Positions 54,850 through 64,000 of a stretch of DNA of 64,000 nt are shown here, one piece after another. How positions within the stretch are numbered: the stretch's first letter is position 1; the number at the start of each line of letters is the position of its first letter. The stretch covers positions 1-64,000 of the forward strand of contig NZ_JACNEP010000017.1 in assembly GCF_014270035.1 (NCBI RefSeq), given 5' to 3'. The notes under the pieces are model-generated. The model did no database searches. It was not told the DNA's origin and saw only the letters and a list, made by a program, of their open reading frames with translations. This stretch comes from Neptunicella marina. Lineage in GTDB: Bacteria > Pseudomonadota > Gammaproteobacteria > Enterobacterales > Alteromonadaceae. The position numbers and the translations under genes are program-made.

Positions 54850-55947
54850 TCACAAATAACGCTGAATTAATTCAAACAGCATCTTGTTTGATTGAACATG
54901 GGTAACATTATCCTTACCCATAATGTAACCTTCAGACATGCAGCTTTGTTTCATCTGGCCAAGTAACTGTAAACGTGTTTGAAACTGGATTGTGGCATCG
55001 CTGTTATCTGGCATCTCAATGAGTTTGCCATTTAATTGCCAGTTACCTTCAGGGGTTAACAGTTGTTCACAGGGTGCAGGGTTTAAGGTTGCAACAAATT
55101 TACGCTCCGTTGTCATTTCCCAGCCGTGTCCGGCATTGGCAAAGATATGGCTGCCAGCAGTGGACCCGGTTTGTCTAATATGCTGTTCCACTTTGGCGCA
55201 GCGTGCTAAATCATTGGAAGCATCTTCAGCGCCGCGAAAGCTAAAGTAAGGTGCACCTGTGGTGTGCTCGCTTTGTAATGAGAAATGACATGGCCCGTAA
55301 AAATCCACGTGCAGAGCAAACGGAGCAACGCCATTTGCAAGGTTTTGATAGATGCGTTTATCCAGTGCTGCACGGGTTGCCATGCCACCATAGGAGAAAC
55401 CCATCACGCCAATTTTATTGTGATTAATAAGCGGGTGTTGATTTAATAGCTTAAGTGCCGCGTAGGCATCGGCCACCTCATCGGCATCACTGACAATCGC
55501 GACTCGTAAGCCATAGGGTGTTTGCTCAGTTACACCACGTGCCGCGTAGGTATCTATCACCATAGTGGCAACCCCTTGCCCGGCAAGCCATTTAGCATAA
55601 TCAAGTTCCCGCGAAGGCAATATACCGCCGCTGCCATGCAATATAACCATGGCCGACACCGGATGTTCAGCTGTGGCATTGTTTGGCAGGGTAAGTAAGG
55701 CTTTAACTGTTATGTCTGGTGACGGCTGATCCGCTAACACTAATTGCTTATAATCGCCCGGGTTGGTTGATTGAAAATAAATTTCACCCGAGGTGTTGGC
55801 ATCAATTTGTGTCACAGCCGGATATTCTGGCAACGGCGGCAATGATGGTAAAGCCTTAGCCGCTTGCTGTGCATGTAATGAGGAATTAGCTAATAACACG
55901 CCAGCAAACAACACTAAACGTGGCAGGTTTGTGATTAATTTAAACAT
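54850..55947 (-). CDS. Exported dienelactone-hydrolase-like alpha/beta hydrolase
   Basis: Product of 365 aa with a signal peptide (LVLFAGVLLANSSLHA) and an alpha/beta-hydrolase core. Visible are the oxyanion region MVILHGSGGI, nucleophile Ser in GVMGFSYGGMATR, the acid region SFRGAEDASND and His in FANAGHGWEM. It belongs to the dienelactone hydrolase superfamily; the ester or lactone substrate is unknown. GGAGG precedes ATG 55947. It lies 11 bases after the TonB receptor gene and 11 before the RidA-like gene, suggesting joint handling of an imported compound. Confidence 0.82.
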   Translation of the reverse strand: MFKLITNLPRLVLFAGVLLANSSLHAQQAAKALPSLPPLPEYPAVTQIDANTSGEIYFQSTNPGDYKQLVLADQPSPDITVKALLTLPNNATAEHPVSAMVILHGSGGILPSRELDYAKWLAGQGVATMVIDTYAARGVTEQTPYGLRVAIVSDADEVADAYAALKLLNQHPLINHNKIGVMGFSYGGMATRAALDKRIYQNLANGVAPFALHVDFYGPCHFSLQSEHTTGAPYFSFRGAEDASNDLARCAKVEQHIRQTGSTAGSHIFANAGHGWEMTTERKFVATLNPAPCEQLLTPEGNWQLNGKLIEMPDNSDATIQFQTRLQLLGQMKQSCMSEGYIMGKDNVTHVQSNKMLFELIQRYL

Positions 55948-55958
55948 AAAACCTCCGC

Positions 55959-58202
55959 TTAGAATTGATAAATCACTTCAATGCCGTAGGTTCTGGGTTC
56001 GGCATAGTTGGTGGTCACTGTGCCAAAAAAGTCCTTACGGTTATCAATAGGATCCTGAAAATCGCCTAGGTTTCTGGCCCATAAATAAGCCTCCCAACCG
56101 CTTTTATGGGTGAGCAATCCAATACGGGCGTTTATTAGGGTAATATGATCCACATGACCAAATTGCACATCAGTACCATCAGCCAGAGTTTGTGATTTCA
56201 CGTTATCCACAGTGGTAAAAAAGCCGCTGCTGTGACTTAAATCCAGTCGCCACATTAAATCAGCATTTATCGCACTCAGGCTGACAATGTGCTGGATGCT
56301 GAGTGACAAATTCATATCTGGCGCGTTAATTAAATCTTTGCCTTTGGCGTTGCCACCACCGGTCAAACCGCCAGGGAAATCTTTAAACTCAGTATCCAGC
56401 AAACCTAAACTGGCGTTGATATCCAGATTGGGCAGGGGATGATAGGTTAGTTCCAGTTCCAGACCTTGAGATATAGCTTTGGCTGCATTGCGGATTGAGA
56501 TGGATGATGCGCCATTTCCTAAATCAATAAACTGATTAACCTGATAGTTTTTAAATTCTGAACGAAAGGCCGCCATATTCAGTGTGATTTGATTACGATT
56601 AAAACTGGTTTTTAGTCCAAGTTCGGCACTGCCGACCGTTTCTTTATCGAATTCAATGCCTGCTGATAAATCAGCGTTGGTGATGTAATCAAGGTTGTAA
56701 CCACCACTTTTAAAACCGGTGGAATATTTGGCATAGCTATTAATGTTGTCGGCAAGTCGATAGTTGTAACTCAGCGCATAGGACACATAAGAATCGCTGC
56801 GTTTATCTGTAAGCTGGCCGTTAGTGCTGCCAATGCCAAAAATGCCGGATTTAGAGCCATCCAGCAGCCAGTCTAAATCTTTATCTTCTTTGGTGTAGCG
56901 CACGCCAAACGCCAGTGCCTGATCATCTGACAAGTCGTAACCACTATTAAAATAAGCCGCCAGACTATCGGTCACCACATTGCCTGAGTTATACACCATA
57001 GTGCCGGGCACATTGCCAAACAAAAATGAGAACTCGCCGTTAATCGCATCGCGACGCGTATCCGCATCCTGGCTATACAAATATAATCCTGCCACATAAT
57101 CAAAATCTGAATTTTTCTCAGGGGAAATCAGCTGGAATTCCTGTGACCATTGCTGGTACTGATCTGAATATTCAATAGTGAGTAAATCCACTGCGGCATA
57201 GTCAGAATCGTTGGTGTAAAAAATGTCGGTATCGCGCCAGGCTGTGATCGATTTTAAGTCAAAGCCATTTTGCATGGTGTAAGACACATCCAGCATCGCA
57301 CCTTTAATATCACGCTCTTCCACAGTATCGATGCTGGTCGCGACCTGATATTTTTCTGGGGCAGCCTGGTCTGTGGTGGTGCCTAAGGTATCGGATAAGG
57401 CTTCACCTAAAAACGACAGACGATCTGAGCTTAAACCATCGGCAGAAAAATTGATTTCTAACTGGTCACTGGGCTGGGAGCGCAACTGTATGCGATAAGC
57501 ACTGGCATCGCGCGCATTGAGTTTATTGCCGGTGGTCAGGTTATCGATATAACCATCACGCTTTAAATCGCTGTATGACACTTTCACCGCAGTGCTATCA
57601 GAAAGCGGTACATTTAACTGTCCTTTAAATTCGCGCGCCTGCATGTTGCCCACAGAAACACTGGCTTTGCCTTCCAGTATATCGCTGGGTTTGGCCGATA
57701 TCAGGTTGATGGCGCCTGCGACAGTATTTTTGCCAAACAAGGTACCTTGCGGCCCTCGTAATACCTCAACCCGGGTTAAATCGAGCAACTCTTGATTAAG
57801 CGCCGGAGACTGGCCTAAATACACGCCGTCTAAATACACCCCCACGCGCGTATCAAAGCCGATATTGCGACTATTAGCACCAACACCGCGAATGGTAATC
57901 GCCGAGGTAAAGTCGGTGGTACGCGAAATGGATAAATTAGGGATAAAATCCGCAATTTCGCTTAACTGGGTAATACCTGTTTGCTGAATGTTTTCAGCGC
58001 TAAAAGAGGAAATGGCGATGGGCACTTCTGCCAGTTTTTGTTCGCGTTTTTGTGCTGTTACAATAACCGTTTCATATTCCTCAGATTGTCCATCATTTGC
58101 TTGTTGAGCAAAGGCAGTCGGGGAATTTACAGCTATAAAATATATAGCTATGGCTGAGGTAATTGTGTTTTTGGGGAATGCTGGGTGGTGAGTGATATGC
58201 AT
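55959..58202 (-). CDS. TonB-dependent outer-membrane receptor
   Basis: Product of 747 aa. A signal peptide (YFIAVNSPTAFA) is followed by a TonB-box-like segment (ETVIVTAQKREQ), a plug (VPIAISSFSAENI, IRGVGANSRNIGFDTRVGVYLDGVYLG, VEVLRGPQGTLFGKNTVAGAINL) and a barrel ending in YGIEVIYQF. The plug is of the type abundant in marine and sphingomonad catabolic loci rather than the classical siderophore type. AGGAG precedes ATG 58202. It heads the operon with the hydrolase and RidA-like genes and is divergent from the polyamine genes. Confidence 0.92.
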   Translation of the reverse strand: MHITHHPAFPKNTITSAIAIYFIAVNSPTAFAQQANDGQSEEYETVIVTAQKREQKLAEVPIAISSFSAENIQQTGITQLSEIADFIPNLSISRTTDFTSAITIRGVGANSRNIGFDTRVGVYLDGVYLGQSPALNQELLDLTRVEVLRGPQGTLFGKNTVAGAINLISAKPSDILEGKASVSVGNMQAREFKGQLNVPLSDSTAVKVSYSDLKRDGYIDNLTTGNKLNARDASAYRIQLRSQPSDQLEINFSADGLSSDRLSFLGEALSDTLGTTTDQAAPEKYQVATSIDTVEERDIKGAMLDVSYTMQNGFDLKSITAWRDTDIFYTNDSDYAAVDLLTIEYSDQYQQWSQEFQLISPEKNSDFDYVAGLYLYSQDADTRRDAINGEFSFLFGNVPGTMVYNSGNVVTDSLAAYFNSGYDLSDDQALAFGVRYTKEDKDLDWLLDGSKSGIFGIGSTNGQLTDKRSDSYVSYALSYNYRLADNINSYAKYSTGFKSGGYNLDYITNADLSAGIEFDKETVGSAELGLKTSFNRNQITLNMAAFRSEFKNYQVNQFIDLGNGASSISIRNAAKAISQGLELELTYHPLPNLDINASLGLLDTEFKDFPGGLTGGGNAKGKDLINAPDMNLSLSIQHIVSLSAINADLMWRLDLSHSSGFFTTVDNVKSQTLADGTDVQFGHVDHITLINARIGLLTHKSGWEAYLWARNLGDFQDPIDNRKDFFGTVTTNYAEPRTYGIEVIYQF

Positions 58203-58242
58203 GGCTAACTCCTTGTCCCTGGTGTTAAAGAATTGTAAAAAA

Positions 58243-58322
58243 CAACATGCTGAATTCTATGTTGCTAATATTTTAGGTGATTGGCAATACAATCGCTGAC
58301 GAAACTACAATTTTTGTCGTCA
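58243..58322. promoter_or_regulatory. Inverted repeats between TonB receptor and polyamine genes
   Basis: Two dyads lie in the divergent intergenic region: CAACAT(10)ATGTTG at 58243-58264 and TGACGA(14)TCGTCA at 58297-58322. Either could be a regulator site for the TonB operon or the polyamine operon. No regulator gene is adjacent. Confidence 0.3.
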
Positions 58323-58383
58323 CAGTCAGATTTAAAAGTGATACCATGCAGCGTTTTTTGAACCTAATTTTTGAGGATTATCT

Positions 58384-59586
58384 ATGTCTCGAGTGTTAAT
58401 TATTGGTGCGGGTGGTGTTAGTGCCGTAACCGTTAAAAAATGTGCCCGTTTGCCACAACATTTCGATGAGATTTATCTGGCAAGCCGCACTGTGTCTAAG
58501 TGCGAAGCATTGCAAAAAGAAGTCGGTATTGACCGTGTAAAAGGTGTATTTGCGGTTGATGCCGATCACGCCAGTGAAGTCGTTAAAGTAATTAATCAGG
58601 TTAAACCTGACTTGGTAGTCAACCTGGCATTGCCCTATCAGGATTTGGCCATCATGGATGCCTGTTTAGAAACTGGCGTTGATTACTTAGATACCGCCAA
58701 CTATGAACCAAAAGACGAAGCCAAGTTCGAATACAGCTGGCAGTGGGCGTATCAGGAAAAGTTTGAAAAAGCCGGCCTGATGGCACTATTAGGCAGCGGT
58801 TTCGATCCGGGTGTAACCAACGTATACACAGCATACGCAGCTAAACATTATTTCGATGAAATTCACTACTTAGATATCGTGGATTGTAACGGTGGTGATC
58901 ACGGTCAGGCGTTTGCCACTAACTTCAACCCTGAAATTAATATCCGTGAAATTACCCAACGTGGTCGTTTCTGGGAAAATGGCGAATGGAAAGAAACCGA
59001 TCCACTGTCTGTACGTGAAGATTTAGATTACCAAAACATTGGTGTGCGTGCCTCTTACCTGATGTTCCATGAAGAACTGGAGTCAATTGTTAAGCACTTC
59101 CCAACCCTGAAACGTGCACGTTTCTGGATGACCTTTGGTGATGCCTATTTAAATCACTTACGTGTACTGGAAGGCATTGGCATGACTTCAATCGAGCCAG
59201 TGGATTTTCAGGGCCAAAAAATTGTGCCACTGGAATTCTTAAAAGCTGTATTGCCTAACCCTGGTTCTTTGGCAGAAGGTTACACAGGTCAAACTTGTAT
59301 CGGTACCTACATCACAGGTTTGAAAGATGGCAAAGAGAAAACCATCTTCATCTATAACAACTGTGACCATGCTAAGTGTAACGAAGAAGTCGGTGCTCAG
59401 GCTGTTTCCTACACCACAGGTGTACCGGCCATGATCGGCGCGATGTTAATGTTAAACGGTACCTGGAAAAAGCCAGGTGTATGGAACATGGAACAATTCG
59501 ATCCTGATCCATTTATGGAACAGCTAAACATTCACGGCCTGCCCTGGCATGTGATTGAATGCGAACAAAGCCCGTTTAAAAAATAA
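58384..59586 (+). CDS. Carboxynorspermidine/carboxyspermidine dehydrogenase
   Basis: Product of 400 aa from the saccharopine-dehydrogenase family, with N-terminal Rossmann motif LIIGAGGVSAVTVKK, then NLALPYQDLAIMDACLETGVDYLDTANYEP and GFDPGVTNVYTAYAA. This family (CASDH) reductively condenses aspartate semialdehyde with putrescine or diaminopropane. The nspC gene directly downstream (18 bases) supports this over lysine metabolism. GAGGA precedes ATG 58384. The codon use looks like that of a highly expressed gene. Confidence 0.9.
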   Translation: MSRVLIIGAGGVSAVTVKKCARLPQHFDEIYLASRTVSKCEALQKEVGIDRVKGVFAVDADHASEVVKVINQVKPDLVVNLALPYQDLAIMDACLETGVDYLDTANYEPKDEAKFEYSWQWAYQEKFEKAGLMALLGSGFDPGVTNVYTAYAAKHYFDEIHYLDIVDCNGGDHGQAFATNFNPEINIREITQRGRFWENGEWKETDPLSVREDLDYQNIGVRASYLMFHEELESIVKHFPTLKRARFWMTFGDAYLNHLRVLEGIGMTSIEPVDFQGQKIVPLEFLKAVLPNPGSLAEGYTGQTCIGTYITGLKDGKEKTIFIYNNCDHAKCNEEVGAQAVSYTTGVPAMIGAMLMLNGTWKKPGVWNMEQFDPDPFMEQLNIHGLPWHVIECEQSPFKK

Positions 59587-59604
59587 TAAACAGGAGCAGG
59601 TGTT

Positions 59605-60741
59605 TTGATCGATCCAATGTTAAACCCGCAAATTCCTTCACCTTGTTATGTGTGTGAAGAAGCTAAGCTGGAAGCCAATTTGCAGTTAATGCAGCGTGTG
59701 CAGGAACAAGCTGGCGTGGATATTATTCTGGCGCTAAAAGGCTTTTCGATGTGGTCTACCTTCGATTTGGTGGGTAAATACCTTAAAGGCTGTACTGCCA
59801 GTTCGGTGTGGGAAGCAAAATTAGCCAGGTTTGAAATGGGCAAGGAAGTGCACGCCTATTCACCAGCCTACAAAGCTAACGATATCGATGAACTGGTAAA
59901 ACTGGTTAATCATATTTCGTTCAACAGTATTGGCCAGTGGCAACGTTATGCCAAACAGGTAAGCGACGCGGGTATTTCCATGGGATTACGTATCAATCCG
60001 GAACATCGTGAAGCCGATACTGAACTCTATGATCCCAGTGCACCGGGTTCGCGTTTAGGTGTTAAAGCGGCGGATTTAGATGGTGTGGATTTAAACGGCA
60101 TTGAAGGATTTCATGTTCACAATTTATGTGAATGTGATTCCTTTGCTGCTGAGCGTACCTTAAATGCGGTGGAGCAGCGTTTTGGTCAGTATCTGCCAAA
60201 GCTTAAATGGCTAAACTTAGGTGGCGGCCACTTGATGACCCGCGAGGGTTACGATGTTGAGCACTTAATTAACCTGCTAAAAACCTTCCGTGAAAAATAC
60301 GACCTGCAAATCATTCTGGAGCCGGGTTCTGCCGTAGCATGGCAAACCGGTACTCTGGTTGCCGAAGTGGTGGATGTGGTGCAAAACGAAGGTGATATCG
60401 CGATTCTGGATATCTCTGCCACCGGCCATATGCCAGATGTGCTGGAAATGCCCTATCGCCCAATGATCCGTAATAGTGGCTTACCGGGTGAAAAAAATCA
60501 TGACTATCGATTAGGCGGCAACTCTTGTCTGGCCGGTGACATGATAGGTGCCTACAGTTTTGATTTTGAGCTGGAAGTAGGGGACAGACTCATTTTTGAA
60601 GACATGATTCACTACACCATGGTGAAAACCACTTTCTTTAACGGGGTAGAGCATCCTTCAATTGGTATTTTGCACACCGATGGCAGCTTTGAGCTGGTGC
60701 GTAAGTTCGAGTACGAAGATTTTCGTTCACGCCTGTCTTAA
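59605..60741 (+). CDS. nspC: Carboxynorspermidine/carboxyspermidine decarboxylase
   Basis: PLP enzyme of 378 aa from the alanine racemase-fold decarboxylases. ILALKGFSMWSTFDLV contains the PLP lysine, with FHVHNLCECDSF, LGGGHLMTREGYD, LEPGSAVAWQTG and the C-terminal GGNSCLAGDMIG active-site Cys motif. It removes CO2 to yield norspermidine or, more likely in Alteromonadales, spermidine. AGGAG at 59592-59596 best fits the TTG start 59605; ATG 59617 is the alternative. The Dat/Ddc genes for diaminopropane are not in the window. Confidence 0.92.
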   Translation: MIDPMLNPQIPSPCYVCEEAKLEANLQLMQRVQEQAGVDIILALKGFSMWSTFDLVGKYLKGCTASSVWEAKLARFEMGKEVHAYSPAYKANDIDELVKLVNHISFNSIGQWQRYAKQVSDAGISMGLRINPEHREADTELYDPSAPGSRLGVKAADLDGVDLNGIEGFHVHNLCECDSFAAERTLNAVEQRFGQYLPKLKWLNLGGGHLMTREGYDVEHLINLLKTFREKYDLQIILEPGSAVAWQTGTLVAEVVDVVQNEGDIAILDISATGHMPDVLEMPYRPMIRNSGLPGEKNHDYRLGGNSCLAGDMIGAYSFDFELEVGDRLIFEDMIHYTMVKTTFFNGVEHPSIGILHTDGSFELVRKFEYEDFRSRLS

Positions 60742-60754
60742 ACTTCTTTTGATG

Positions 60755-60790
60755 GCCGCAATTGCTCAATTGCGGCTACTTTCTCTTTTT
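60755..60790 (+). terminator. Probable terminator of the polyamine operon
   Basis: GCCGCAATTG-CT-CAATTGCGGC, a 10-bp perfect stem, is followed by TACTTTCTCTTTTT. The T tract is interrupted, so efficiency is uncertain. Confidence 0.6.
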
Positions 60791-60981
60791 CCTGCCTGGC
60801 AATCCATACCACTAAAATCAACATGCACTAGCAATCGGCTAGTTGATTGTTTATTTTCACTTTTTAGTTCATAGTTTGTTCAGTTGGCATTGATTAATTT
60901 TTAAAGTCATATGGCTTCAATCTGGATGTTGTGGCCGTTTATCGTTAGCTAACCAGCTCCAATTTCATCAAGGATATAGAT

Positions 60982-61938
60982 ATGAGAAAGGTAATTATTG
61001 GCCTGTGTATTTTATTAACAACGGCCTGTACATCCACATCAGATACCTCTGTAAGCCTGCAAAAACCACGATATGGTCATGCCGTTGTCGCGGCAGACAG
61101 TCAAATATTTGTTATCGATGGATATGATCGCAGAAAGCGACTGGGTTCGGTTGAGACATTTGATGTAAACAGTCTGCAAACCCAAACTCTAAAAGCAGAA
61201 TTAGCCCCCCGCAGATATGTTACCGCCGTTAATGATAATCAAGGTCATATCTATGTAATGGGCGGTGTTAGCCAACATAAAACTCAGGGTGAAATCTGCA
61301 ACCCATTGGTTGAAATTATCAACATAAAATCTGGTGAAATACTTTACGGTCCACCTATGCCAACACCGCGCCGCGGAGCCAGTGCCGTTTACCTTGATGG
61401 TAAAATTTACGTTATAGGTGGCTCAGAATTATATGGCACACCTAAATCAAATTATGGTGCCAGTAATAGAGTCGAGATCCTGGATATCCAAACTCAAACC
61501 TGGTCAAAGGGCGCCAGTATGCCGACCGGACTTGAAACCAGGGCGGTGGTACACGATGGACAAATTTATACAATAGGTGGTTATAACTTTGTATCGGCCG
61601 TTCCGAGTTTCTATCGCTATGACCCCGCGCAAAACCAATGGTTTGATATGCCCAACCTGCCAACACGTTTAAGTGCCGAGTCTGCGGTTGTTGTGGGTAA
61701 TAAATTGATCACGCTGGGTGATTATAATGATTTGGATAAAGTGCTCAGTTATGATTTTGCTACTCAACAATGGCAGCAACCTGATGTGAGCATGCAAGGT
61801 TCACGTCATCAAGGTGCAGTGCTGGTTGGTGATAATATCTATCTTATGGGCGGCACCCGTTCAGGCCGTGAATCGCTGAATGATATCCAGATATTTCCGG
61901 TCAGCAGTTTTGAGCAGGCAGAATCAGCCATTGATTAG
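60982..61938 (+). CDS. Kelch-repeat lipoprotein
   Basis: Product of 318 aa with a lipoprotein signal (IIGLCILLTTAC, lipid Cys about 16) and five to six Kelch repeats, seen as recurring HIYVMGGV, KIYVIGGS, QIYTIGGY and NIYLMGGT, forming a beta-propeller. It is a predicted envelope-anchored binding protein; no enzymatic residues were recognised. AAGGA precedes ATG 60982. It is transcribed alone and ends at a strong bidirectional terminator. Confidence 0.85.
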   Translation: MRKVIIGLCILLTTACTSTSDTSVSLQKPRYGHAVVAADSQIFVIDGYDRRKRLGSVETFDVNSLQTQTLKAELAPRRYVTAVNDNQGHIYVMGGVSQHKTQGEICNPLVEIINIKSGEILYGPPMPTPRRGASAVYLDGKIYVIGGSELYGTPKSNYGASNRVEILDIQTQTWSKGASMPTGLETRAVVHDGQIYTIGGYNFVSAVPSFYRYDPAQNQWFDMPNLPTRLSAESAVVVGNKLITLGDYNDLDKVLSYDFATQQWQQPDVSMQGSRHQGAVLVGDNIYLMGGTRSGRESLNDIQIFPVSSFEQAESAID

Positions 61939-61952
61939 AACAATTAACTGAT

Positions 61953-61982
61953 AAAAAAACCGGTGATTTCACCGGTTTTTTT
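61953..61982. terminator. Bidirectional terminator
   Basis: A-tract plus CCGGTGA-TT-TCACCGG plus T-tract form a 14-bp stem with poly-T on both strands. It serves the Kelch gene (plus) and the convergent reductase gene (minus). Confidence 0.93.
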
Positions 61983-61994
61983 ATTTGTATAGCC

Positions 61995-63047
61995 TTAAGC
62001 TAATGCTGGGTAATCGGTATATCCTTCCGGTCCCGATCCATACATGGTTTCAGGATTGAGTGGATTGAATTCTGCATTGTCGCGTAAACGGGTGACTAGG
62101 TCCGGATTAGCAATATACTTTTTGCCAAAGGCAATGGCATCGGCTACACCATCATTTAATAATTCAGCAGATTTATCTGCGTCCATATTTTCATTAGCGA
62201 TAAACATACCACCAAAGGCTTTTTTCAACGCCGGAGTTAATGCGGGCTGATCAAAATGCTCGCGGGTAAAGATAAAGGCTATGTTGCGCTTACCTAGCTC
62301 TTGAGCTACGTAACCAAAGGTCTCAGCTAAATTATCGTCACCCATATCATGTGCATCCGCACGAGGCGCTAAATGCATGCCTACACGGCCTGCGCCCCAA
62401 ACCGAGATAACCGTATCGGTGACTTCCAGCATTAAACGTGCACGATTTTCAACACTGCCACCATAGTTGTCAGTACGCTGGTTAGTGGAAGACTGCAGGA
62501 ACTGATCAAGCAAATAACCATTGGCTCCGTGGATTTCCACACCATCAAATCCCGCTTTTTTAGCATTTTCAGCCCCTTTACGGTAGGCCTCAACAATACC
62601 CGCCAATTCAGCTGTTTCCAGTGCTCGTGGTGTTTCAAAGGCTTTTTCCGGACGAACTAAACTTACATGGCCCGCTGGTTTAACGGCGCTGGGTGCTACC
62701 GGCATTTCACCGTTCAAATACATAGGATCTGAAATACGTCCCACATGCCATAACTGCAATACGATACGACCACCAGCCTGGTGAACCGCCTCAGTCGTTA
62801 ACTTCCAGCCTTCAACCTGTTCGTCAGACCAGATACCAGGTGTATTCGGATAACCCACACCCATTGGCGTAACAGATGTGGCTTCACTGATAATTAAACC
62901 TGCGTTGGCACGTTGTGCATAATATTCAGCCATGAGTGCATTTGGAATACGACCTTCACTGGCGCGGCAACGAGTTAACGGTGCCATGATAATGCGGTTA
63001 GGAAGTGATAAATCACCCATTTGCACGGGATCAAATAATGTTGTCAT
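61995..63047 (-). CDS. nemA: Old yellow enzyme family alkene/N-ethylmaleimide reductase
   Basis: FMN-dependent ene-reductase of 350 aa. It starts TTLFDPVQMGDLSLPNRIIMAPLTRCRA and has the ligand pair His/Asn in GVEIHGANGYLLDQFL, then STNQRTDNYGGSVENRARL, GRVGMHLAPRAD and DAIAFGKKYIANPDL. It reduces activated C=C bonds or nitro compounds with NADPH. Substrates in vivo are unknown, and the symbol reflects the family only. It is a monocistronic minus-strand gene. Confidence 0.9.
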   Translation of the reverse strand: MTTLFDPVQMGDLSLPNRIIMAPLTRCRASEGRIPNALMAEYYAQRANAGLIISEATSVTPMGVGYPNTPGIWSDEQVEGWKLTTEAVHQAGGRIVLQLWHVGRISDPMYLNGEMPVAPSAVKPAGHVSLVRPEKAFETPRALETAELAGIVEAYRKGAENAKKAGFDGVEIHGANGYLLDQFLQSSTNQRTDNYGGSVENRARLMLEVTDTVISVWGAGRVGMHLAPRADAHDMGDDNLAETFGYVAQELGKRNIAFIFTREHFDQPALTPALKKAFGGMFIANENMDADKSAELLNDGVADAIAFGKKYIANPDLVTRLRDNAEFNPLNPETMYGSGPEGYTDYPALA

Positions 63048-63340
63048 TGTTTACCTTATTAAATGTCAGGACAAGCTGTTGAATGTCATAATCATTTGGG
63101 GGTAAAAGAGGGGGAGTTCAAGTTATACAAACCAAAATTCCCCTTCATATTTGAGAGCTGTTATTGCAAAAATGCAATTTAACCTATGCACACTGACAAC
63201 CAATTAGCTGGTTTTATTGCTTAGTTGTGGTTAATGGATCAAGATTGAAGGGGCCATGCATTTGTTGTTTGAGGAGTTTCGCGATCTGTCATAGCAGGTT
63301 GTGCCGAAAACCAAATAGGGTATCGCCAAAGGAGATGTGA

Positions 63341-64000
63341 GTGAAACCTTGCTGCAAATTAATTATTTGGTTTGTTTTTTGTGTAACAGGCTGGAGTATG
63401 GGAGGGGCGGTTTTTGCCGACACGGCCAATGGACTTTCAGTTGCCTACGCTTTGGATAATCCAAAGCTTGGGGAAATGCTTAAGCAGTTTGGGCATAAAC
63501 ACCAGATCCCAATCGCGTCACGCTCAATTGACGCAGATGAACTCAAAGCTGAACTTATTCAACGCGCTAACACAGACTCATTACCCGATGCGGTTATTGT
63601 CCCGGCAGATTTTCTCGGCTTACCTAACTTGAAATTTAGTCCTGTTTTGAGTGATTTCACTAACAAAATAGATAACGAGCAGGTTAAACAAACCGCTAGC
63701 ATCAATGGCAGTGTGTTGGGATTACCCATTATGACGGGTAATCATCTTTTGTTGTATGTAAATCGAGCACTGATAAAAAAAACAGCAACTGACTGGGAAG
63801 CTCTTGAAAGCCAACAGCAACGATTACCTGCTAACACTGAATTGATTGGCTGGAGTTTTAACGAAATGTACTGGTTTATCCCGTTTTTAACTGCGTTTGA
63901 TGGCGACACCTTGCAAAACGGGAAAGTGAGTTTGGATACGGTTGCGATGCAACAAGCACTTAATTTTTACTGGGGCTTGTCACAAAAAGGCGTTGTTGAG
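63341..64000 (+). CDS. Extracellular solute-binding protein, partial (cut by window end)
   Basis: The first 220 residues of a periplasmic solute-binding protein of the MalE-like class. GTG 63341 has AGGAGA six bases upstream and gives a proper signal peptide (KLIIWFVFCVTGWSMGGAVFA). Mature sequence features are MLKQFGHKHQIPI, DAVIVPADFLGLPN, NGSVLGLPIMTGNHLLLYVN and GWSFNEMYWFIPFLTAFDGD, with the opposed lobes of a carbohydrate-type binding protein. A frame in another register at 63414 is a shadow. The downstream partner genes are outside the window, so the substrate cannot be named. Confidence 0.82.
   Translation, partial: MKPCCKLIIWFVFCVTGWSMGGAVFADTANGLSVAYALDNPKLGEMLKQFGHKHQIPIASRSIDADELKAELIQRANTDSLPDAVIVPADFLGLPNLKFSPVLSDFTNKIDNEQVKQTASINGSVLGLPIMTGNHLLLYVNRALIKKTATDWEALESQQQRLPANTELIGWSFNEMYWFIPFLTAFDGDTLQNGKVSLDTVAMQQALNFYWGLSQKGVVE

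Overview
The window reads as chromosome of a marine or aquatic gammaproteobacterium of the Alteromonadales type (Alteromonadaceae-like). This rests on gene content: PolB, a cyanide-insensitive-type bd oxidase, TonB-dependent receptors with large signal peptides, an M36 protease with a GlyGly-CTERM (rhombosortase) tail, the carboxynorspermidine polyamine route and a compact moa/mod cluster. The species cannot be fixed from the sequence alone. No rRNA, tRNA or CRISPR array was seen.

Layout. 1-155: tail of an IS200/IS605 transposase with its right-end hairpins. 429-12299: glycogen/maltodextrin operon malQ-glgB-glgX-glgP-glgC-glgA. 12512-16801: TPR/GGDEF membrane protein and DNA polymerase II. 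24866-16798 (minus): a six-gene operon of ECF sigma factor, membrane anti-sigma-like protein, animal-type haem peroxidase, unknown 177-aa protein, secreted TPR-CHAT protease-like protein and PhoD-like phosphatase. It is the best candidate for an undescribed system. 27059-25008 (minus) and 27183-32234 (plus): a TonB-dependent receptor divergent from a MacB-type exporter with three different HlyD adaptors.

32879-36113 is an intact IS1202/ISNCY-family element that carries mercury genes (merR, merT, merP, GDCCVxC protein) but no merA. It is bounded by a perfect 16-bp target duplication and has tandem 20-bp repeats at both ends. 36140-39710 is a foreign-looking, integron-cassette-like island with an unknown 131-aa protein, a HEPN protein and an OLD-family ATPase/Toprim nuclease, probably defence related.

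From 39764 onward the content is core-like: cydBA and a GbsR-type regulator, separated by a 266-bp palindromic MITE-like element; the M36 protease; a YlqF/RbgA GTPase; cytochrome b561; moeB divergent from moaBCDE-modABC; an operon of TonB receptor, dienelactone-hydrolase-like protein and exported RidA-like protein; the carboxy(nor)spermidine dehydrogenase/decarboxylase pair; a Kelch lipoprotein; an old yellow enzyme; and the 5' part of a solute-binding protein cut by the window end.

The genes mostly sit in tight operons, with stop/start overlaps of 1, 4 or 8 bases. The foreign material is concentrated between 32.9 and 39.7 kb and in small repeats (1-155, 42160-42425). Family assignments come from reading motifs by eye; no database search was run.
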